In this document: positions 36,615-45,264 of the stretch, in pieces
How the letters are laid out: every line of letters starts with the position of its first letter
How positions within the stretch are numbered: the first letter of the stretch is position 1
Origin: Streptomyces varsoviensis
GTDB lineage: Bacteria; Actinomycetota; Actinomycetes; Streptomycetales; Streptomycetaceae
Length of the DNA: 64,000 nucleotides
Direction: 5' to 3'
Assembly: GCF_000718635.1 (NCBI RefSeq)
Contig: NZ_JOBF01000019.1
Coordinates: 62,001 to 126,000 of the forward strand
The notes under the pieces: generated by a model
Databases searched by the model: none
Seen by the model: only the letters and a program-made list of their open reading frames with translations
What the model was told of the DNA's origin: nothing
Position numbers and translations under genes: made by a program

Positions 36615-37976
36615 TCAGATCCTGGTCCACGCCTCTTCGAGCACGCCCCGCACGATGGACTCGATCTCGTCGAAGGTCGACTGGTCGGAGATCAGCGGCG
36701 GGGAGAGCTGGATGACCGGGTCGCCGCGGTCGTCGGCCCGGCAGTACAGCCCGTTCTCGTACAGCTTCTTGCTGACGAAGCCGTACAGCAGCCGCTCGCA
36801 CTCCTCCTCGTCGAAGGACTCCTTGGTGGCCTTGTCCTTCACCAGCTCGATGCCGTAGAAGAAGCCGTTGCCGCGCACGTCGCCGACGATCGGCAGGTCG
36901 GTCAGCTTGGAGAGTGTGGCGTGGAAGGCGGCCTCGTTGTCCAGGACGTGCTGGTTGAGGCCCTCGCGCTCGAAGATGTCGAGGTTGGCGAGGGCGACCG
37001 CGGCGGAGACCGGGTGGCCGCCGAAGGTGTAGCCGTGCAGGAAGGTGTTGTCGCCCTGGTAGAAGGGCTCGGCGACGCGGTCCGAGACGACCGCGGCCCC
37101 TATCGGGGAGTAGCCGGAGGTCATGCCCTTGGCGCAGGTGATGATGTCCGGCACGTAGCCGAACTTGTCGCAGGCGAACATCGTGCCGAGGCGGCCGAAG
37201 GCGCAGATGACCTCGTCCGAGACGAGCAGCACGCCGTACCGGTCGCAGATCTCGCGGACCCGCTGGAAGTAGCCGGGCGGCGGCGGGAAGCAGCCGCCGG
37301 CGTTCTGTACGGGCTCCAGGAAGACGGCCGCGACGGTCTCCGGGCCCTCGAACAGGATCTCCTGCTCGATCTGGTCGGCGGCCCAGCGGCCGAACGCCTC
37401 CGGGTCGTCGCCGTGGATCGGCGCGCGGTAGATGTTGGTGTTGGGCACCTTGTGCGCGCCGGGCACCAGCGGCTCGAAGGGGGCCTTGAGGGCGGGCAGG
37501 CCGGTGATGGACAGGGCGCCCTGCGGGGTGCCGTGGTAGGCGACGGCCCGTGAGATCACCTTGTACTTGGTGTGGTTGCCGGTCAGCTTGTGGTACTGCT
37601 TCGCGAGCTTCCACGCGGTCTCGACGGCCTCGCCGCCGCCGGTGGTGAAGAAGACCTTGTTCAGGTCGCCCGGCGCGTAGTGCGCGAGCCGCTCGGCCAG
37701 CTCGACGGCGCTCGGGTGGGCGTAGCTCCACACCGGGAAGAAGGCGAGCTGCTGGGCCTGCTTGGCGGCGGCCTCGGCCAGCTCCGCGCGGCCGTGCCCG
37801 GCCTGGACCACGAACAGCCCGGACAGCCCGTCGAGGTACTTCCTGCCCTGGTCGTCGTAGATGTACGTGCCTTCGCCGCGCACGATCGTCGGCACGGGCG
37901 CGTTCTCGTACGACGACATGCGGGTGAAGTGCATCCACAGGTGGTCGTACGCCGTCTTCGAGAGGTCCTTGCTCAC
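36615..37976 (-). CDS. Class III (omega-amino acid/polyamine) aminotransferase
   Basis: A 453-residue PLP enzyme. PLP lysine K283 in ITCAKGMTSGYSP; phosphate-binding GGEAVETAWKLA; aspartate in VSDEVICAFGRLG. It resembles omega-amino acid:pyruvate and putrescine:pyruvate aminotransferases. It starts 2 nt after the Lrp stop, so the regulator and enzyme are co-transcribed. Divergent aminobutyraldehyde dehydrogenase suggests a role in polyamine degradation. Confidence 0.87.
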   Translation of the reverse strand: MSKDLSKTAYDHLWMHFTRMSSYENAPVPTIVRGEGTYIYDDQGRKYLDGLSGLFVVQAGHGRAELAEAAAKQAQQLAFFPVWSYAHPSAVELAERLAHYAPGDLNKVFFTTGGGEAVETAWKLAKQYHKLTGNHTKYKVISRAVAYHGTPQGALSITGLPALKAPFEPLVPGAHKVPNTNIYRAPIHGDDPEAFGRWAADQIEQEILFEGPETVAAVFLEPVQNAGGCFPPPPGYFQRVREICDRYGVLLVSDEVICAFGRLGTMFACDKFGYVPDIITCAKGMTSGYSPIGAAVVSDRVAEPFYQGDNTFLHGYTFGGHPVSAAVALANLDIFEREGLNQHVLDNEAAFHATLSKLTDLPIVGDVRGNGFFYGIELVKDKATKESFDEEECERLLYGFVSKKLYENGLYCRADDRGDPVIQLSPPLISDQSTFDEIESIVRGVLEEAWTRI

Positions 37977-37978
37977 GG

Positions 37979-38467
37979 CTATCGCGTTCCCCAGGTGTAG
38001 GTCTGTTTCCGCAGCTTCAGGTAGACGAAGCTCTCGGTGGAGCGCACGCCGGGGAGGGTCCGGATGCGCTTGTTGATCATTTGCAGCAGTTGGTCGTCGT
38101 CCTCGCAGACGATTTCGATGAGGAGGTCGAAGGAGCCCGCCGTCATGACGACGTACTCGACCTCGTTCATGGCGGTCAGCGCGTCGGCGACCGGGTCGAG
38201 GTCCCCTTCGACGTTGATGCCGACCATCGCCTGGCGCCGGAACCCGACGGTGAGCGGGTCGGTGACGGCGACGATCTGCATCACGCCCTGGTCGAGCAGT
38301 TTCTGTACGCGCTGGCGCACCGCGGCCTCGGAGAGGCCCACGGCCTTGCCGATCGCCGCGTAGGGGCGGCGGCCGTCCTCCTGGAGCTGTTCGATGATCG
38401 CCAGGGAGACGGCGTCGATCGGCTGCGCGCCGTGCGTGCTTCTCGGATCAGTACTACGAGTGGCCAC
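37979..38467 (-). CDS. Lrp/AsnC family regulator
   Basis: A 162-residue regulator. N-terminal helix-turn-helix (IDAVSLAIIEQLQEDGRRPY, IGKAVGLSEAAVRQRVQKL) and C-terminal RAM ligand domain (YVVMTAGSFDLLIEIVC). GTG 38467 gives the usual length; further upstream starts add residues of no family similarity. It likely controls the aminotransferase and the divergent aldehyde dehydrogenase in response to an amino acid or polyamine product. Confidence 0.87.
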   Translation of the reverse strand: MATRSTDPRSTHGAQPIDAVSLAIIEQLQEDGRRPYAAIGKAVGLSEAAVRQRVQKLLDQGVMQIVAVTDPLTVGFRRQAMVGINVEGDLDPVADALTAMNEVEYVVMTAGSFDLLIEIVCEDDDQLLQMINKRIRTLPGVRSTESFVYLKLRKQTYTWGTR

Positions 38468-38517
38468 GCGTCCCACTGTGCACGGGACTCGACTGTCCCG
38501 CAACCCTGAATCGATGA

Positions 38518-38552
38518 AATCCGTTGCAGAAAGCTCTGCATTTCACGGATTC
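38518..38552. promoter_or_regulatory. Palindromic operator between Lrp and the aldehyde dehydrogenase
   Basis: TGCAGA-AAGC-TCTGCA (38525-38540) is a perfect inverted repeat, flanked by AATCCGT on the left and ACGGATT on the right. Its position in the 178-bp divergent intergenic region suits the Lrp protein as the binder. Confidence 0.65.
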
Positions 38553-38645
38553 CGTTGTCTGTGCGTGGTGGGTGTGTCGAAAGCGTCGCCTTCCTGACTA
38601 GGCTGGGCATCTCACCCATCGGACATCTGACAGGAGGGGTGGCAA

Positions 38646-40109
38646 GTGACCACCGAGCCTGGACGGCTTCGCACACTGCGCAACTACATCGGCGGGGAGT
38701 TCCGGGACGCCGCCGACGGGCGGACCACGGAGGTGGTCGACCCGACCACGGGCGAGGCATACGCCACCGCCGCGCTCTCCGGGGCCGCCGACGTCGACGC
38801 CGCCATGGCCGCCGCCGAGGCCGCGTTCCCGGCCTGGCGGGACCTCATCCCCGGCGAGCGCCAGAAGGTGCTGCTCAAGGTCGCGGACGCGATCGAGGAG
38901 CGCGCCGAGGAACTGATCGCCGCGGAGTCCAAGAACACCGGGAAGCCCCTCGCGCTCGTACGCTCCGAGGAGATCCCGCCGATGGTGGACCAGATCCGCT
39001 TCTTCGCGGGAGCGGCGCGGATGCTGGAGGGCCGCTCGGCCGGCGAGTACATGGAGGGTCTGACCTCCATCGTCCGCCGCGAGCCCATCGGCGTCTGCGC
39101 TCAGGTCGCGCCCTGGAACTACCCGATGATGATGGCCGTCTGGAAGTTCGCGCCGGCGCTGGCCGCGGGCAACACCGTGGTCATCAAGCCCTCCGACACC
39201 ACGCCCGCCTCGACGGTCCTGCTGGGCGAGATCATCGGCGGCGTCCTGGAGAGCCTCGGCCACTCCAAGGGCGTCTTCAACGTCGTCTGCGGCGACCGCG
39301 ACACCGGCCGGCTGATGGTCGAGCACCACACCCCCGCCATGGCCTCGATCACCGGCTCCGTACGGGCCGGCATGCAGGTCGCCGAGACGGCGTCCAAGGA
39401 CCTCAAGCGGGTCCACCTGGAGCTGGGCGGCAAGGCGCCCGTCGTCGTCTTCGAGGACGCCGAGATCGCCAAGGCCGTCGAGGAGATCTCGGTCGCGGGC
39501 TACTTCAACGCGGGCCAGGACTGTACGGCCGCCACCCGCGTGCTCGTGCACGAGAGCATCCACGACGAGTTCGTCACCGCCCTCGCCAAGGCCGCCGCCG
39601 ACACCAAGACCGGCCTGCCGGACGACGAGGACGTGCTCTACGGGCCGCTCAACAACGCCAACCAGCTCAAGCAGGTCTCCGGCTTCATCGAGCGGCTGCC
39701 CGCCCACGCCAAGATCGAGGCGGGCGGCCACCGGGTCGGCGAGAAGGGCTACTTCTACGCCCCGACCGTCGTCTCCGGCCTCAAGCAGGACGACGAGATC
39801 ATCCAGCACGAGGTCTTCGGCCCCGTCATCACCGTCCAGTCCTTCACGGACGAGGAGCAGGCCGTGAACCACGCCAACGGCGTGGAGTACGCGCTCGCCT
39901 CGTCGGTGTGGACCAAGGACCACGCGCGCGCGATGCGCATGTCCAAGAAGCTCGACTTCGGCTGCGTGTGGATCAACACCCACATCCCGCTCGTCGCCGA
40001 GATGCCGCACGGCGGCTTCAAGAAGTCCGGCTACGGCAAGGACCTCTCCGCCTACGGCTTCGAGGACTACACGCGCGTCAAGCACGTGATGACGTCGATC
40101 GACGGCTGA
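38646..40109 (+). CDS. Gamma-aminobutyraldehyde dehydrogenase-type enzyme
   Basis: A 487-residue NAD(P)-dependent aldehyde dehydrogenase. Catalytic cysteine C293 (FNAGQDCTA), general base E259 (HLELGGK), cofactor motif IKPSDTTP, and ITGSVRAG. It resembles PatD/YdcW enzymes that oxidise 4-aminobutyraldehyde to GABA. A strong AGGAGGGG ribosome binding site precedes the GTG start. Divergent from lrp and the aminotransferase, with a shared operator. Confidence 0.85.
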   Translation: MTTEPGRLRTLRNYIGGEFRDAADGRTTEVVDPTTGEAYATAALSGAADVDAAMAAAEAAFPAWRDLIPGERQKVLLKVADAIEERAEELIAAESKNTGKPLALVRSEEIPPMVDQIRFFAGAARMLEGRSAGEYMEGLTSIVRREPIGVCAQVAPWNYPMMMAVWKFAPALAAGNTVVIKPSDTTPASTVLLGEIIGGVLESLGHSKGVFNVVCGDRDTGRLMVEHHTPAMASITGSVRAGMQVAETASKDLKRVHLELGGKAPVVVFEDAEIAKAVEEISVAGYFNAGQDCTAATRVLVHESIHDEFVTALAKAAADTKTGLPDDEDVLYGPLNNANQLKQVSGFIERLPAHAKIEAGGHRVGEKGYFYAPTVVSGLKQDDEIIQHEVFGPVITVQSFTDEEQAVNHANGVEYALASSVWTKDHARAMRMSKKLDFGCVWINTHIPLVAEMPHGGFKKSGYGKDLSAYGFEDYTRVKHVMTSIDG

Positions 40110-40141
40110 GCCGATCGACGCCTGAGCTGGATTACGGCTTC

Positions 40142-40188
40142 GCGGGCCGTACGGGACACCGGCGTGTGGCGGTGCCCGTACGGCCCGC
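40142..40188. terminator. Bidirectional terminator between convergent genes
   Basis: GCGGGCCGTACGGG (40142-40155) and CCCGTACGGCCCGC (40175-40188) form a perfect 14-bp stem, extended inside by CACC/GGTG. It lies between the aldehyde dehydrogenase and the convergent phosphodiesterase. Confidence 0.8.
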
Positions 40189-40220
40189 TCCGTGTCCGCC
40201 CCCGTGAGCCGCCGCCCCGG

Positions 40221-40901
40221 TCACCGGGCGAGCAGCGCGCAGAGCGCGTCCACCCGGTTCGTGGTGATGGAGTCGACGCCCGCCCGCAGCAGGCGCCGCA
40301 TCGAGCGCCGGGTGTCGGGCGTCCACGCGGAGACGAGCAGGCCGTCGGCGTGATCGCGGCCGACCAGCTCCGGGGAGACCAGCCCGAAGCGGTAGTTGAG
40401 CCAGCGCGGGCGGATGTCGGCCAGCAGTACGGGCCGGGGCCGGGCCAGTGTCGTCCAGGTCAGGGCCGTCTCGGCGGCGGGGTCGGCGCGGCGCACGGCG
40501 AGCATGGCGGCGGGCCCGCCGCAGTAGTACGCCCGCTCGGCCGCGCCGCACGCGTGGACCTCGGCGACCGTGGCCGGCACCGCCGACGCGTCCGGGAAGT
40601 CGATGAACGCCCGGGCCGCGGGGGACTTCCCGATCTCCTCCAGCGCCTCGCGCAGGGTGGGCACGCCGCCGCCCGTCAGCCCGCGCACCTCGGCCGCCGA
40701 GAGCCGGGACAGGGGCCGCTGGTGGCCCCAGAGGCGTTCGAGAGTCGCGTCGTGGAGGAGCACGGGCACGCCGTCGCGGGTGAGGCGGACGTCGATCTCC
40801 ACCGCCCCGGCGCCCGCCCGCAGCGCGGAGCGGATGGAGGGGAGGGTGTTCTCACGCCGGACATAGGGGTCGCCCCGGTGGGCGACGGCGGTGCAGATCA
40901 T
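40221..40901 (-). CDS. Glycerophosphodiester phosphodiesterase
   Basis: A 226-residue GDPD TIM barrel that releases glycerol-3-phosphate from deacylated phospholipids. Catalytic motif HRGDPYVRRENTLPSIRSAL at the N-terminus, then EIDVRLTRDGVPVLLHD. The ATG at 40901 is chosen because a CACAAT -10-like element ends 7 nt upstream and the protein then begins MICTAVAHRGD as in relatives. Follows adenosine deaminase by 30 nt. No signal peptide, so cytoplasmic. Confidence 0.88.
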   Translation of the reverse strand: MICTAVAHRGDPYVRRENTLPSIRSALRAGAGAVEIDVRLTRDGVPVLLHDATLERLWGHQRPLSRLSAAEVRGLTGGGVPTLREALEEIGKSPAARAFIDFPDASAVPATVAEVHACGAAERAYYCGGPAAMLAVRRADPAAETALTWTTLARPRPVLLADIRPRWLNYRFGLVSPELVGRDHADGLLVSAWTPDTRRSMRRLLRAGVDSITTNRVDALCALLAR

Positions 40902-40914
40902 GGCGCCCATTGTG
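40902..40914 (-). promoter_or_regulatory. -10 element of the phosphodiesterase gene
   Basis: CACAAT (40914-40909) then 7 nt then ATG on the minus strand; leaderless geometry. Confidence 0.4.
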
Positions 40915-40931
40915 GCCAACGCGGCGCCGCG

Positions 40932-41954
40932 CTAGCGCAGCGCCGCCTCCGTGTAGCTGTCGATCTCCGCGGCCAGCTTCTTCTTGTCCGCCGCCTCCAT
41001 GAAGGACACCTCGACCGCGTTCTTCGCGAGGTCCGCGACGCCCTGGGCGTCGAGGTCCAGCAGGCGGGCCGCTATGGCGTACTCCGAGTTGAGGTCGGTG
41101 CCGAACATGGGCGGGTCGTCGCTGTTGATGGTGACCAGGCAGCCCGCCTCGACCATCTGCTTCAGCGGGTGCTCCTCCAATGTGGCCACGGCGCGGGTCG
41201 CGATGTTGGAGGTGGGCGCGACCTCCAGCGGGATGCGGTGCTCCGCCAGGTGGGCCAGCAGCTTCGGGTCCTGGGTGGCGCTGGTGCCGTGGCCGATGCG
41301 CTCGGCGCGCAGGTCGGTGAGGGCGTCCCAGATGGTCTGGGGGCCCGTCGTCTCGCCCGCGTGCGGCACGGAGTGCAGGCCCGCCGCGATGGCCCGCTCG
41401 AAGTAGGGCGCGAACTGCGGGCGGGGCACCCCGATCTCGGGCCCGCCGAGCCCGAAGGAGACGAGCCCCTCCGGTCGCAGCTTCGTGGCGATGCGCTCGG
41501 TCTCCTCGGCGGAGGTCAGCCCTGCCTCGCCCGGGATGTCGAAGCACCAGCGCAGCCGGACGCCGAGGTCGGCCTCCGCGGCGATACGGGCGTCCTCTAT
41601 CGCCTCCACGAACGCGGCGTCCGGGATGCCGCGCCTGGTCGAGCTGTACGGGGTGACCGTCAGCTCGGCGTAGCGGATGTTCTGCCGGGCCATGTCGCGG
41701 GCGACCTCGTACGTCAGCAGCCGCACGTCCTCGGCATCGCGGATCAGATCGACGACGGAGAGGTAGACCTCGATGAAATGCGCGAAGTCGCGGAAGGTGA
41801 AGAAGTCGGCGAGCGCCTCGGGGTCGGTGGGCACCGGGGAGTCGGGGTGCCGGGCCGCGAGCTCCGCGACGATGCGCGGGGACGCCGAGCCCACGTGGTG
41901 GACGTGCAACTCCGCCTTGGGGAGACCGGCGATGAAGGGGGCGAGATCGGGCAC
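40932..41954 (-). CDS. add: Adenosine deaminase
   Basis: A 340-residue purine deaminase. Zinc ligands H-x-H in LPKAELHVHHVGS, H in SVPHAGETTG with the catalytic Glu, and D in TINSDDPPMFGTD. The GTG at 41954 is selected because GGAGG lies 6-7 nt upstream. An ATG at 42005 overlaps a TACGAT -10 element and so cannot be the start. Some members of this clade deaminate adenine or other purines, so the exact substrate is not certain. Confidence 0.87.
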   Translation of the reverse strand: MPDLAPFIAGLPKAELHVHHVGSASPRIVAELAARHPDSPVPTDPEALADFFTFRDFAHFIEVYLSVVDLIRDAEDVRLLTYEVARDMARQNIRYAELTVTPYSSTRRGIPDAAFVEAIEDARIAAEADLGVRLRWCFDIPGEAGLTSAEETERIATKLRPEGLVSFGLGGPEIGVPRPQFAPYFERAIAAGLHSVPHAGETTGPQTIWDALTDLRAERIGHGTSATQDPKLLAHLAEHRIPLEVAPTSNIATRAVATLEEHPLKQMVEAGCLVTINSDDPPMFGTDLNSEYAIAARLLDLDAQGVADLAKNAVEVSFMEAADKKKLAAEIDSYTEAALR

Positions 41955-42009
41955 CTGGAGCCTCCGGTAACTGCTGGTGAGGGCTGGGCAATAGGTTCGG
42001 ATCATCGTA
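41955..42009 (-). promoter_or_regulatory. Promoter and leader of adenosine deaminase
   Basis: -10 TACGAT (42009-42004) and GGAGG just before GTG 41954 on the minus strand. The leader is about 40 nt. Confidence 0.45.
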
Positions 42010-42073
42010 TGCGGGGCCGCAGCCGCGGCGGGACCCAGGCCGTAGCATGACGGAAAAGCGACAGGGGAGGGCC

Positions 42074-43039
42074 ATGGCCGACATCGCCGACAAGGCCGGT
42101 GGGCAGCCGTCGGAGCCACGGGACCGCGACCCGTGGGCCCCGCCGGAGGCGCGCGGAGCGCAGCGCGTGGATCTGGAGAAGCCCCCCGCGCCGAGGGCGG
42201 TCACCGCCGCCGCACCCCCTTCCGTACCGACGGCCCGGCCGCCGGCGGACGGGCAGCCTGGCGCGGAGCGTTCGGCCGGAGGGCAGCCGGCGGCGGGGCA
42301 GGCGGCCGTTGCCGGTGGCCCGGATGGCTCCGGGCCCGGCGGGGCACCTGGCCCCGGCCCGTACCCCGGCGGCTTCGAGCGCGGTGACGGCCCGGGGCCG
42401 GCGCCCGCTCCGTACCCCGGTGCGCCGCCCTTCGCGCCGCCCGGCCCGCCTTTCCCCGGGCCCGCGCCCGCGCTGGGGCTGCCCGCCTCCGTCCCGCCCC
42501 CGCCGATCGCGCCGACCGGCCCCGGCGTGCCCGTACCGTACGGACCGGCCGCGTACGGGACGGGCCCGTACGGACCGCCGCCCCACGGCCAGGCGTTCCC
42601 CGGGCAGCCAGGTGCGCAGGGTCCCGGAGCGGGCTCCGGCTACGGCTATTCCGCCGCGCCGCCGCCCTACGGCTACGGGTGGCAGGCGCCCCATCCGGCG
42701 GCCGACAACGGCTTCGGCGTCGCCGCCCTCGTCCTCGGCATAGTCGGCCTGGTCCTGTCGCCGACCATCGTCATGGGCCTCGTCCTCGGCGTGCTGGCCC
42801 TGATCTTCGGGATCATCGGCCGCGGCAAGGCGAAGCGCGGGGAGTCGCGGACCGGCGGCCAGTCCGTCGCGGGCATCATCCTGGGCGCCGCCGCGCTCGT
42901 CGCCACGGCCGCGCTGCTCGTCGTCTACGTCCAGGCCGCCGACGACGAGGAGCACACCACCCACGGGGACCCCGGTGACGTCTACGGCGTCCATGTGTCC
43001 GCTCCCGCGCGCGTACCCGGCCCGGACGCCAACCGCTGA
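42074..43039 (+). CDS. DUF4190 membrane protein with Pro/Gly-rich N-terminus
   Basis: A 321-residue protein. The first ~210 residues are low complexity (Pro, Gly, Ala, Tyr), then two membrane spans of the DUF4190 domain (about 215-245 and 265-290) with GRGKAKRGE between, then a short external tail. Function unknown. A TAGCAT -10 (42043-42048) lies inside the longer reading that begins at 42047, so ATG 42074 with AGGGGAGG upstream is preferred. The 3' end overlaps the convergent NADAR gene by 58 nt. Confidence 0.8.
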   Translation: MADIADKAGGQPSEPRDRDPWAPPEARGAQRVDLEKPPAPRAVTAAAPPSVPTARPPADGQPGAERSAGGQPAAGQAAVAGGPDGSGPGGAPGPGPYPGGFERGDGPGPAPAPYPGAPPFAPPGPPFPGPAPALGLPASVPPPPIAPTGPGVPVPYGPAAYGTGPYGPPPHGQAFPGQPGAQGPGAGSGYGYSAAPPPYGYGWQAPHPAADNGFGVAALVLGIVGLVLSPTIVMGLVLGVLALIFGIIGRGKAKRGESRTGGQSVAGIILGAAALVATAALLVVYVQAADDEEHTTHGDPGDVYGVHVSAPARVPGPDANR

Positions 43040-43638
43040 CGCGCCTCCATCAGCGCGAACCCCAGGAGGTTCAGCCCGCGCCAGCGCGCCGGGTCCCGCG
43101 CCCCCTCGTCGTCCGCCGCCAGCCCGATGCCCCAGACACGGTCCACCGGGCTGGCCTCGACGAGCACCCGGCGCCCCGTGTTCAGCAGGTACGCGCCCAA
43201 CTCCGGGTGCCCGCCGAACTTGTGCACGCTGCCCTCGACGACCAGGCCGTAGCGGTGGCGCCGCCATACGTCCTCGTCGAAGCCGCGCACCGAGCGGCCC
43301 GCGTCCTTGGCCGCTTTGGGATGGACCGCCGCCACGGCCCGTTCCCACGCCTCCGCGTCCCCGAAGAGCCGGGCCTTGCCCGCCATCATCCAGTGCTCGG
43401 CGGTGGCGTACGGCACGCCGTCCACGGTGAACGGGGCGGGCCACCATTGGCTGAAGCAGCCGTTGCCCACCCCACCGCCGCGCGGCGGCCGATGCCCCCA
43501 GAACCAGACGTACTTCAGCTTCTCGCCGCGCGCGGCCGACGCCGTCAGCTCCGCCACGGAGCGCGGCCCGTCCGCGGCGCCGACGGCCGCCCATCGGGCC
43601 GCCGTGCCGATCGTCCCGCCCGGTGATGCCTCGCTCAT
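42982..43638 (-). CDS. NADAR family protein (YbiA-like)
   Basis: A 218-residue protein with the NADAR fold: KYVWFWGHRPP, CFSQWWPAPFTVDGVPYATAEHWMM, and KFGGHPELGAYLLNTG. Members act on ADP-ribosylated or riboflavin-precursor metabolites, for example YbiA as an N-glycosidase. Divergent from potD, and its 3' end overlaps the DUF4190 gene, an unusual convergent overlap in GC-rich DNA. Confidence 0.87.
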   Translation of the reverse strand: MSEASPGGTIGTAARWAAVGAADGPRSVAELTASAARGEKLKYVWFWGHRPPRGGGVGNGCFSQWWPAPFTVDGVPYATAEHWMMAGKARLFGDAEAWERAVAAVHPKAAKDAGRSVRGFDEDVWRRHRYGLVVEGSVHKFGGHPELGAYLLNTGRRVLVEASPVDRVWGIGLAADDEGARDPARWRGLNLLGFALMEARQRLASGPGTRAGADTWTP

Positions 43639-43743
43639 TTCGCCCCCGTTGTTCCGCCCCCGTTTCTTCTACGGAGATCCTGACAGCCGCCACTGACAAC
43701 GCGTCGGGCAGGGGCCGGGGGAGCGGCGGGCCGCTTAACCGAA

Positions 43744-43773
43744 TCCGTCGCGGAAACAAAAAGCAGCGACGGA
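43744..43773. promoter_or_regulatory. Inverted repeat upstream of potD
   Basis: TCCGTCGC (43744-43751) and GCGACGGA (43766-43773) flank an A-rich 14-nt loop in the 253-bp gap between NADAR and potD. It may be an operator or a terminator. A 10-mer CGCCCCCGTT is also duplicated near 43646-43671. Confidence 0.4.
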
Positions 43774-43891
43774 ATCCCTTGTTGGGGGTGGCCGACTCTG
43801 CCAGGATCAGCCACCGAATTCGTTTCGGGCGACGTCTGCCCGGAGATCGGCACGCATGCGCAGCGGCACGCTTCTCGGAAGGGCGTCACGC

Positions 43892-45184
43892 ATGGAGCAG
43901 CAGCACGAGCCCGCACCGCCCGCCCGGCCCCTCGCCGCACTCCCCGCCCTTCCCGCCCTCCCTTCCTCAGCCCGATGCGCCGCCTCGTGCCGCGGCGCGG
44001 CCAAGGGCCGGACGGCGCTTTCCCGCCGCTCGTTGCTGCGAGCCGGCGGCGCCCTCGCGCTGGCAGCGCCGGGACCGGCGGCGCTGGCCGGCTGCGGCAT
44101 CCCGCCCGCCGGGCGCGAGGGCGAGGCGGACACCTCCACCGACCACTCCGCCCGCGAGAAGAGGATCGCCTTCTCCAACTGGACCGAGTACATGGACGTC
44201 AGCGAGGACGGCGGGCACCGCCCGACCCTCGACGAGTTCCGGCGCCGGACCGGCATCAGCGTCAAGTACACCGAGGACATCAACGACAACGTCGAGTTCT
44301 TCGGCAAGATCCAGGCGCAACTTGCCGCGGGCCAGGACACCGGGCGCGATCTGATCGTGGTCACCGACTGGCTCGCCGCGCGGATGATCCGCCTCGGCTG
44401 GGCGCAGCGGCTGGACGCGGCCGAACTGCCGCACGCGCGCGCCAATCTCTCCGCCCAGTTCCGCGACCCCGACTGGGACCCGGGGCGCGTCCACTCCTAT
44501 CCCTGGACGGGCATCCCCGCCGTCATCGCCTACAACAAGAGGGCGACCGGCGGCCGTCAGGTCACCTCCGTCACCCAGCTCCTCGACGATCCCGCGCTGC
44601 GCGGCCGGGTCGCCCTGCTCTCCGAGATGCGCGACACCGTCGGTCTGACCCTGCTCGACATGGGCAAGCGGCCCGAGGACGTCGCCGCTGACGACTTCGA
44701 CGCGGCTGTCGCCCGTATCCAGGAAGCCGTCGACCGCAAGCAGATCCGCCGCTTCACCGGCAACGACTACACCGGGGACCTCGCCAAGGGAGACCTCGCG
44801 GCCTGCCTCGCCTGGGCGGGCGACCTCATCCAGCTCCAAGCGGACAGCCCGGACGTCGCGTACGCCATTCCGGACGCCGGATACATGACGTCCACCGACA
44901 ACCTGCTGGTCCCGGCCGGGGCCCGGCACCGGGGGAACGCCCAGCGCCTCATCGACTACTACTACGAGCCCAGGACCGCCGCCCGGCTCGCCGCGTACAT
45001 CAACTACGTCTGCCCGGTCGACGGCGTCCGCGGGGAGCTGGCGAGGATCGACAGAAAGCTCGCGGAGAACCCGCTGATCATCCCGGACCGGGAGATGACG
45101 GCGAAGTCCCACACCTTCAGGTCGCTGTCGGCCGCGGAGGAGAAGGCGTTCGAGGAGAAGTTCGCGCGGCTCATCGGCGGCTGA
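43892..45184 (+). CDS. potD: Polyamine ABC transporter substrate-binding protein (Tat lipoprotein)
   Basis: A 430-residue binding protein. N-terminal Pro/Ala-rich stretch, twin-arginine motif SRRSLLR, hydrophobic region and lipobox LAGC, so a Tat-exported lipoprotein. PotD-like motifs: IAFSNWTEYMDVSEDG, YTEDINDNVEFFGKI, VVTDWLAARMIRLGW. The ATG at 43892 has GGAAGGG 9 nt upstream; an ATG at 43856 is the alternative. First gene of potDABC plus the oxidoreductase. Confidence 0.9.
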   Translation: MEQQHEPAPPARPLAALPALPALPSSARCAASCRGAAKGRTALSRRSLLRAGGALALAAPGPAALAGCGIPPAGREGEADTSTDHSAREKRIAFSNWTEYMDVSEDGGHRPTLDEFRRRTGISVKYTEDINDNVEFFGKIQAQLAAGQDTGRDLIVVTDWLAARMIRLGWAQRLDAAELPHARANLSAQFRDPDWDPGRVHSYPWTGIPAVIAYNKRATGGRQVTSVTQLLDDPALRGRVALLSEMRDTVGLTLLDMGKRPEDVAADDFDAAVARIQEAVDRKQIRRFTGNDYTGDLAKGDLAACLAWAGDLIQLQADSPDVAYAIPDAGYMTSTDNLLVPAGARHRGNAQRLIDYYYEPRTAARLAAYINYVCPVDGVRGELARIDRKLAENPLIIPDREMTAKSHTFRSLSAAEEKAFEEKFARLIGG

Positions 45185-45264
45185 CCGGTTATCCGCCCAG
45201 GGCGGCCGACCAGCCGCCCCCTGCCGGCGGCCGACCGGGCGTACGCCCCTGACGGAAGGGACAC

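Noticed and set aside
42003..42005. ATG 42005 as adenosine deaminase start
   Set aside because: It coincides with the TACGAT -10. GTG 41954 has a proper ribosome binding site and gives the normal family length.
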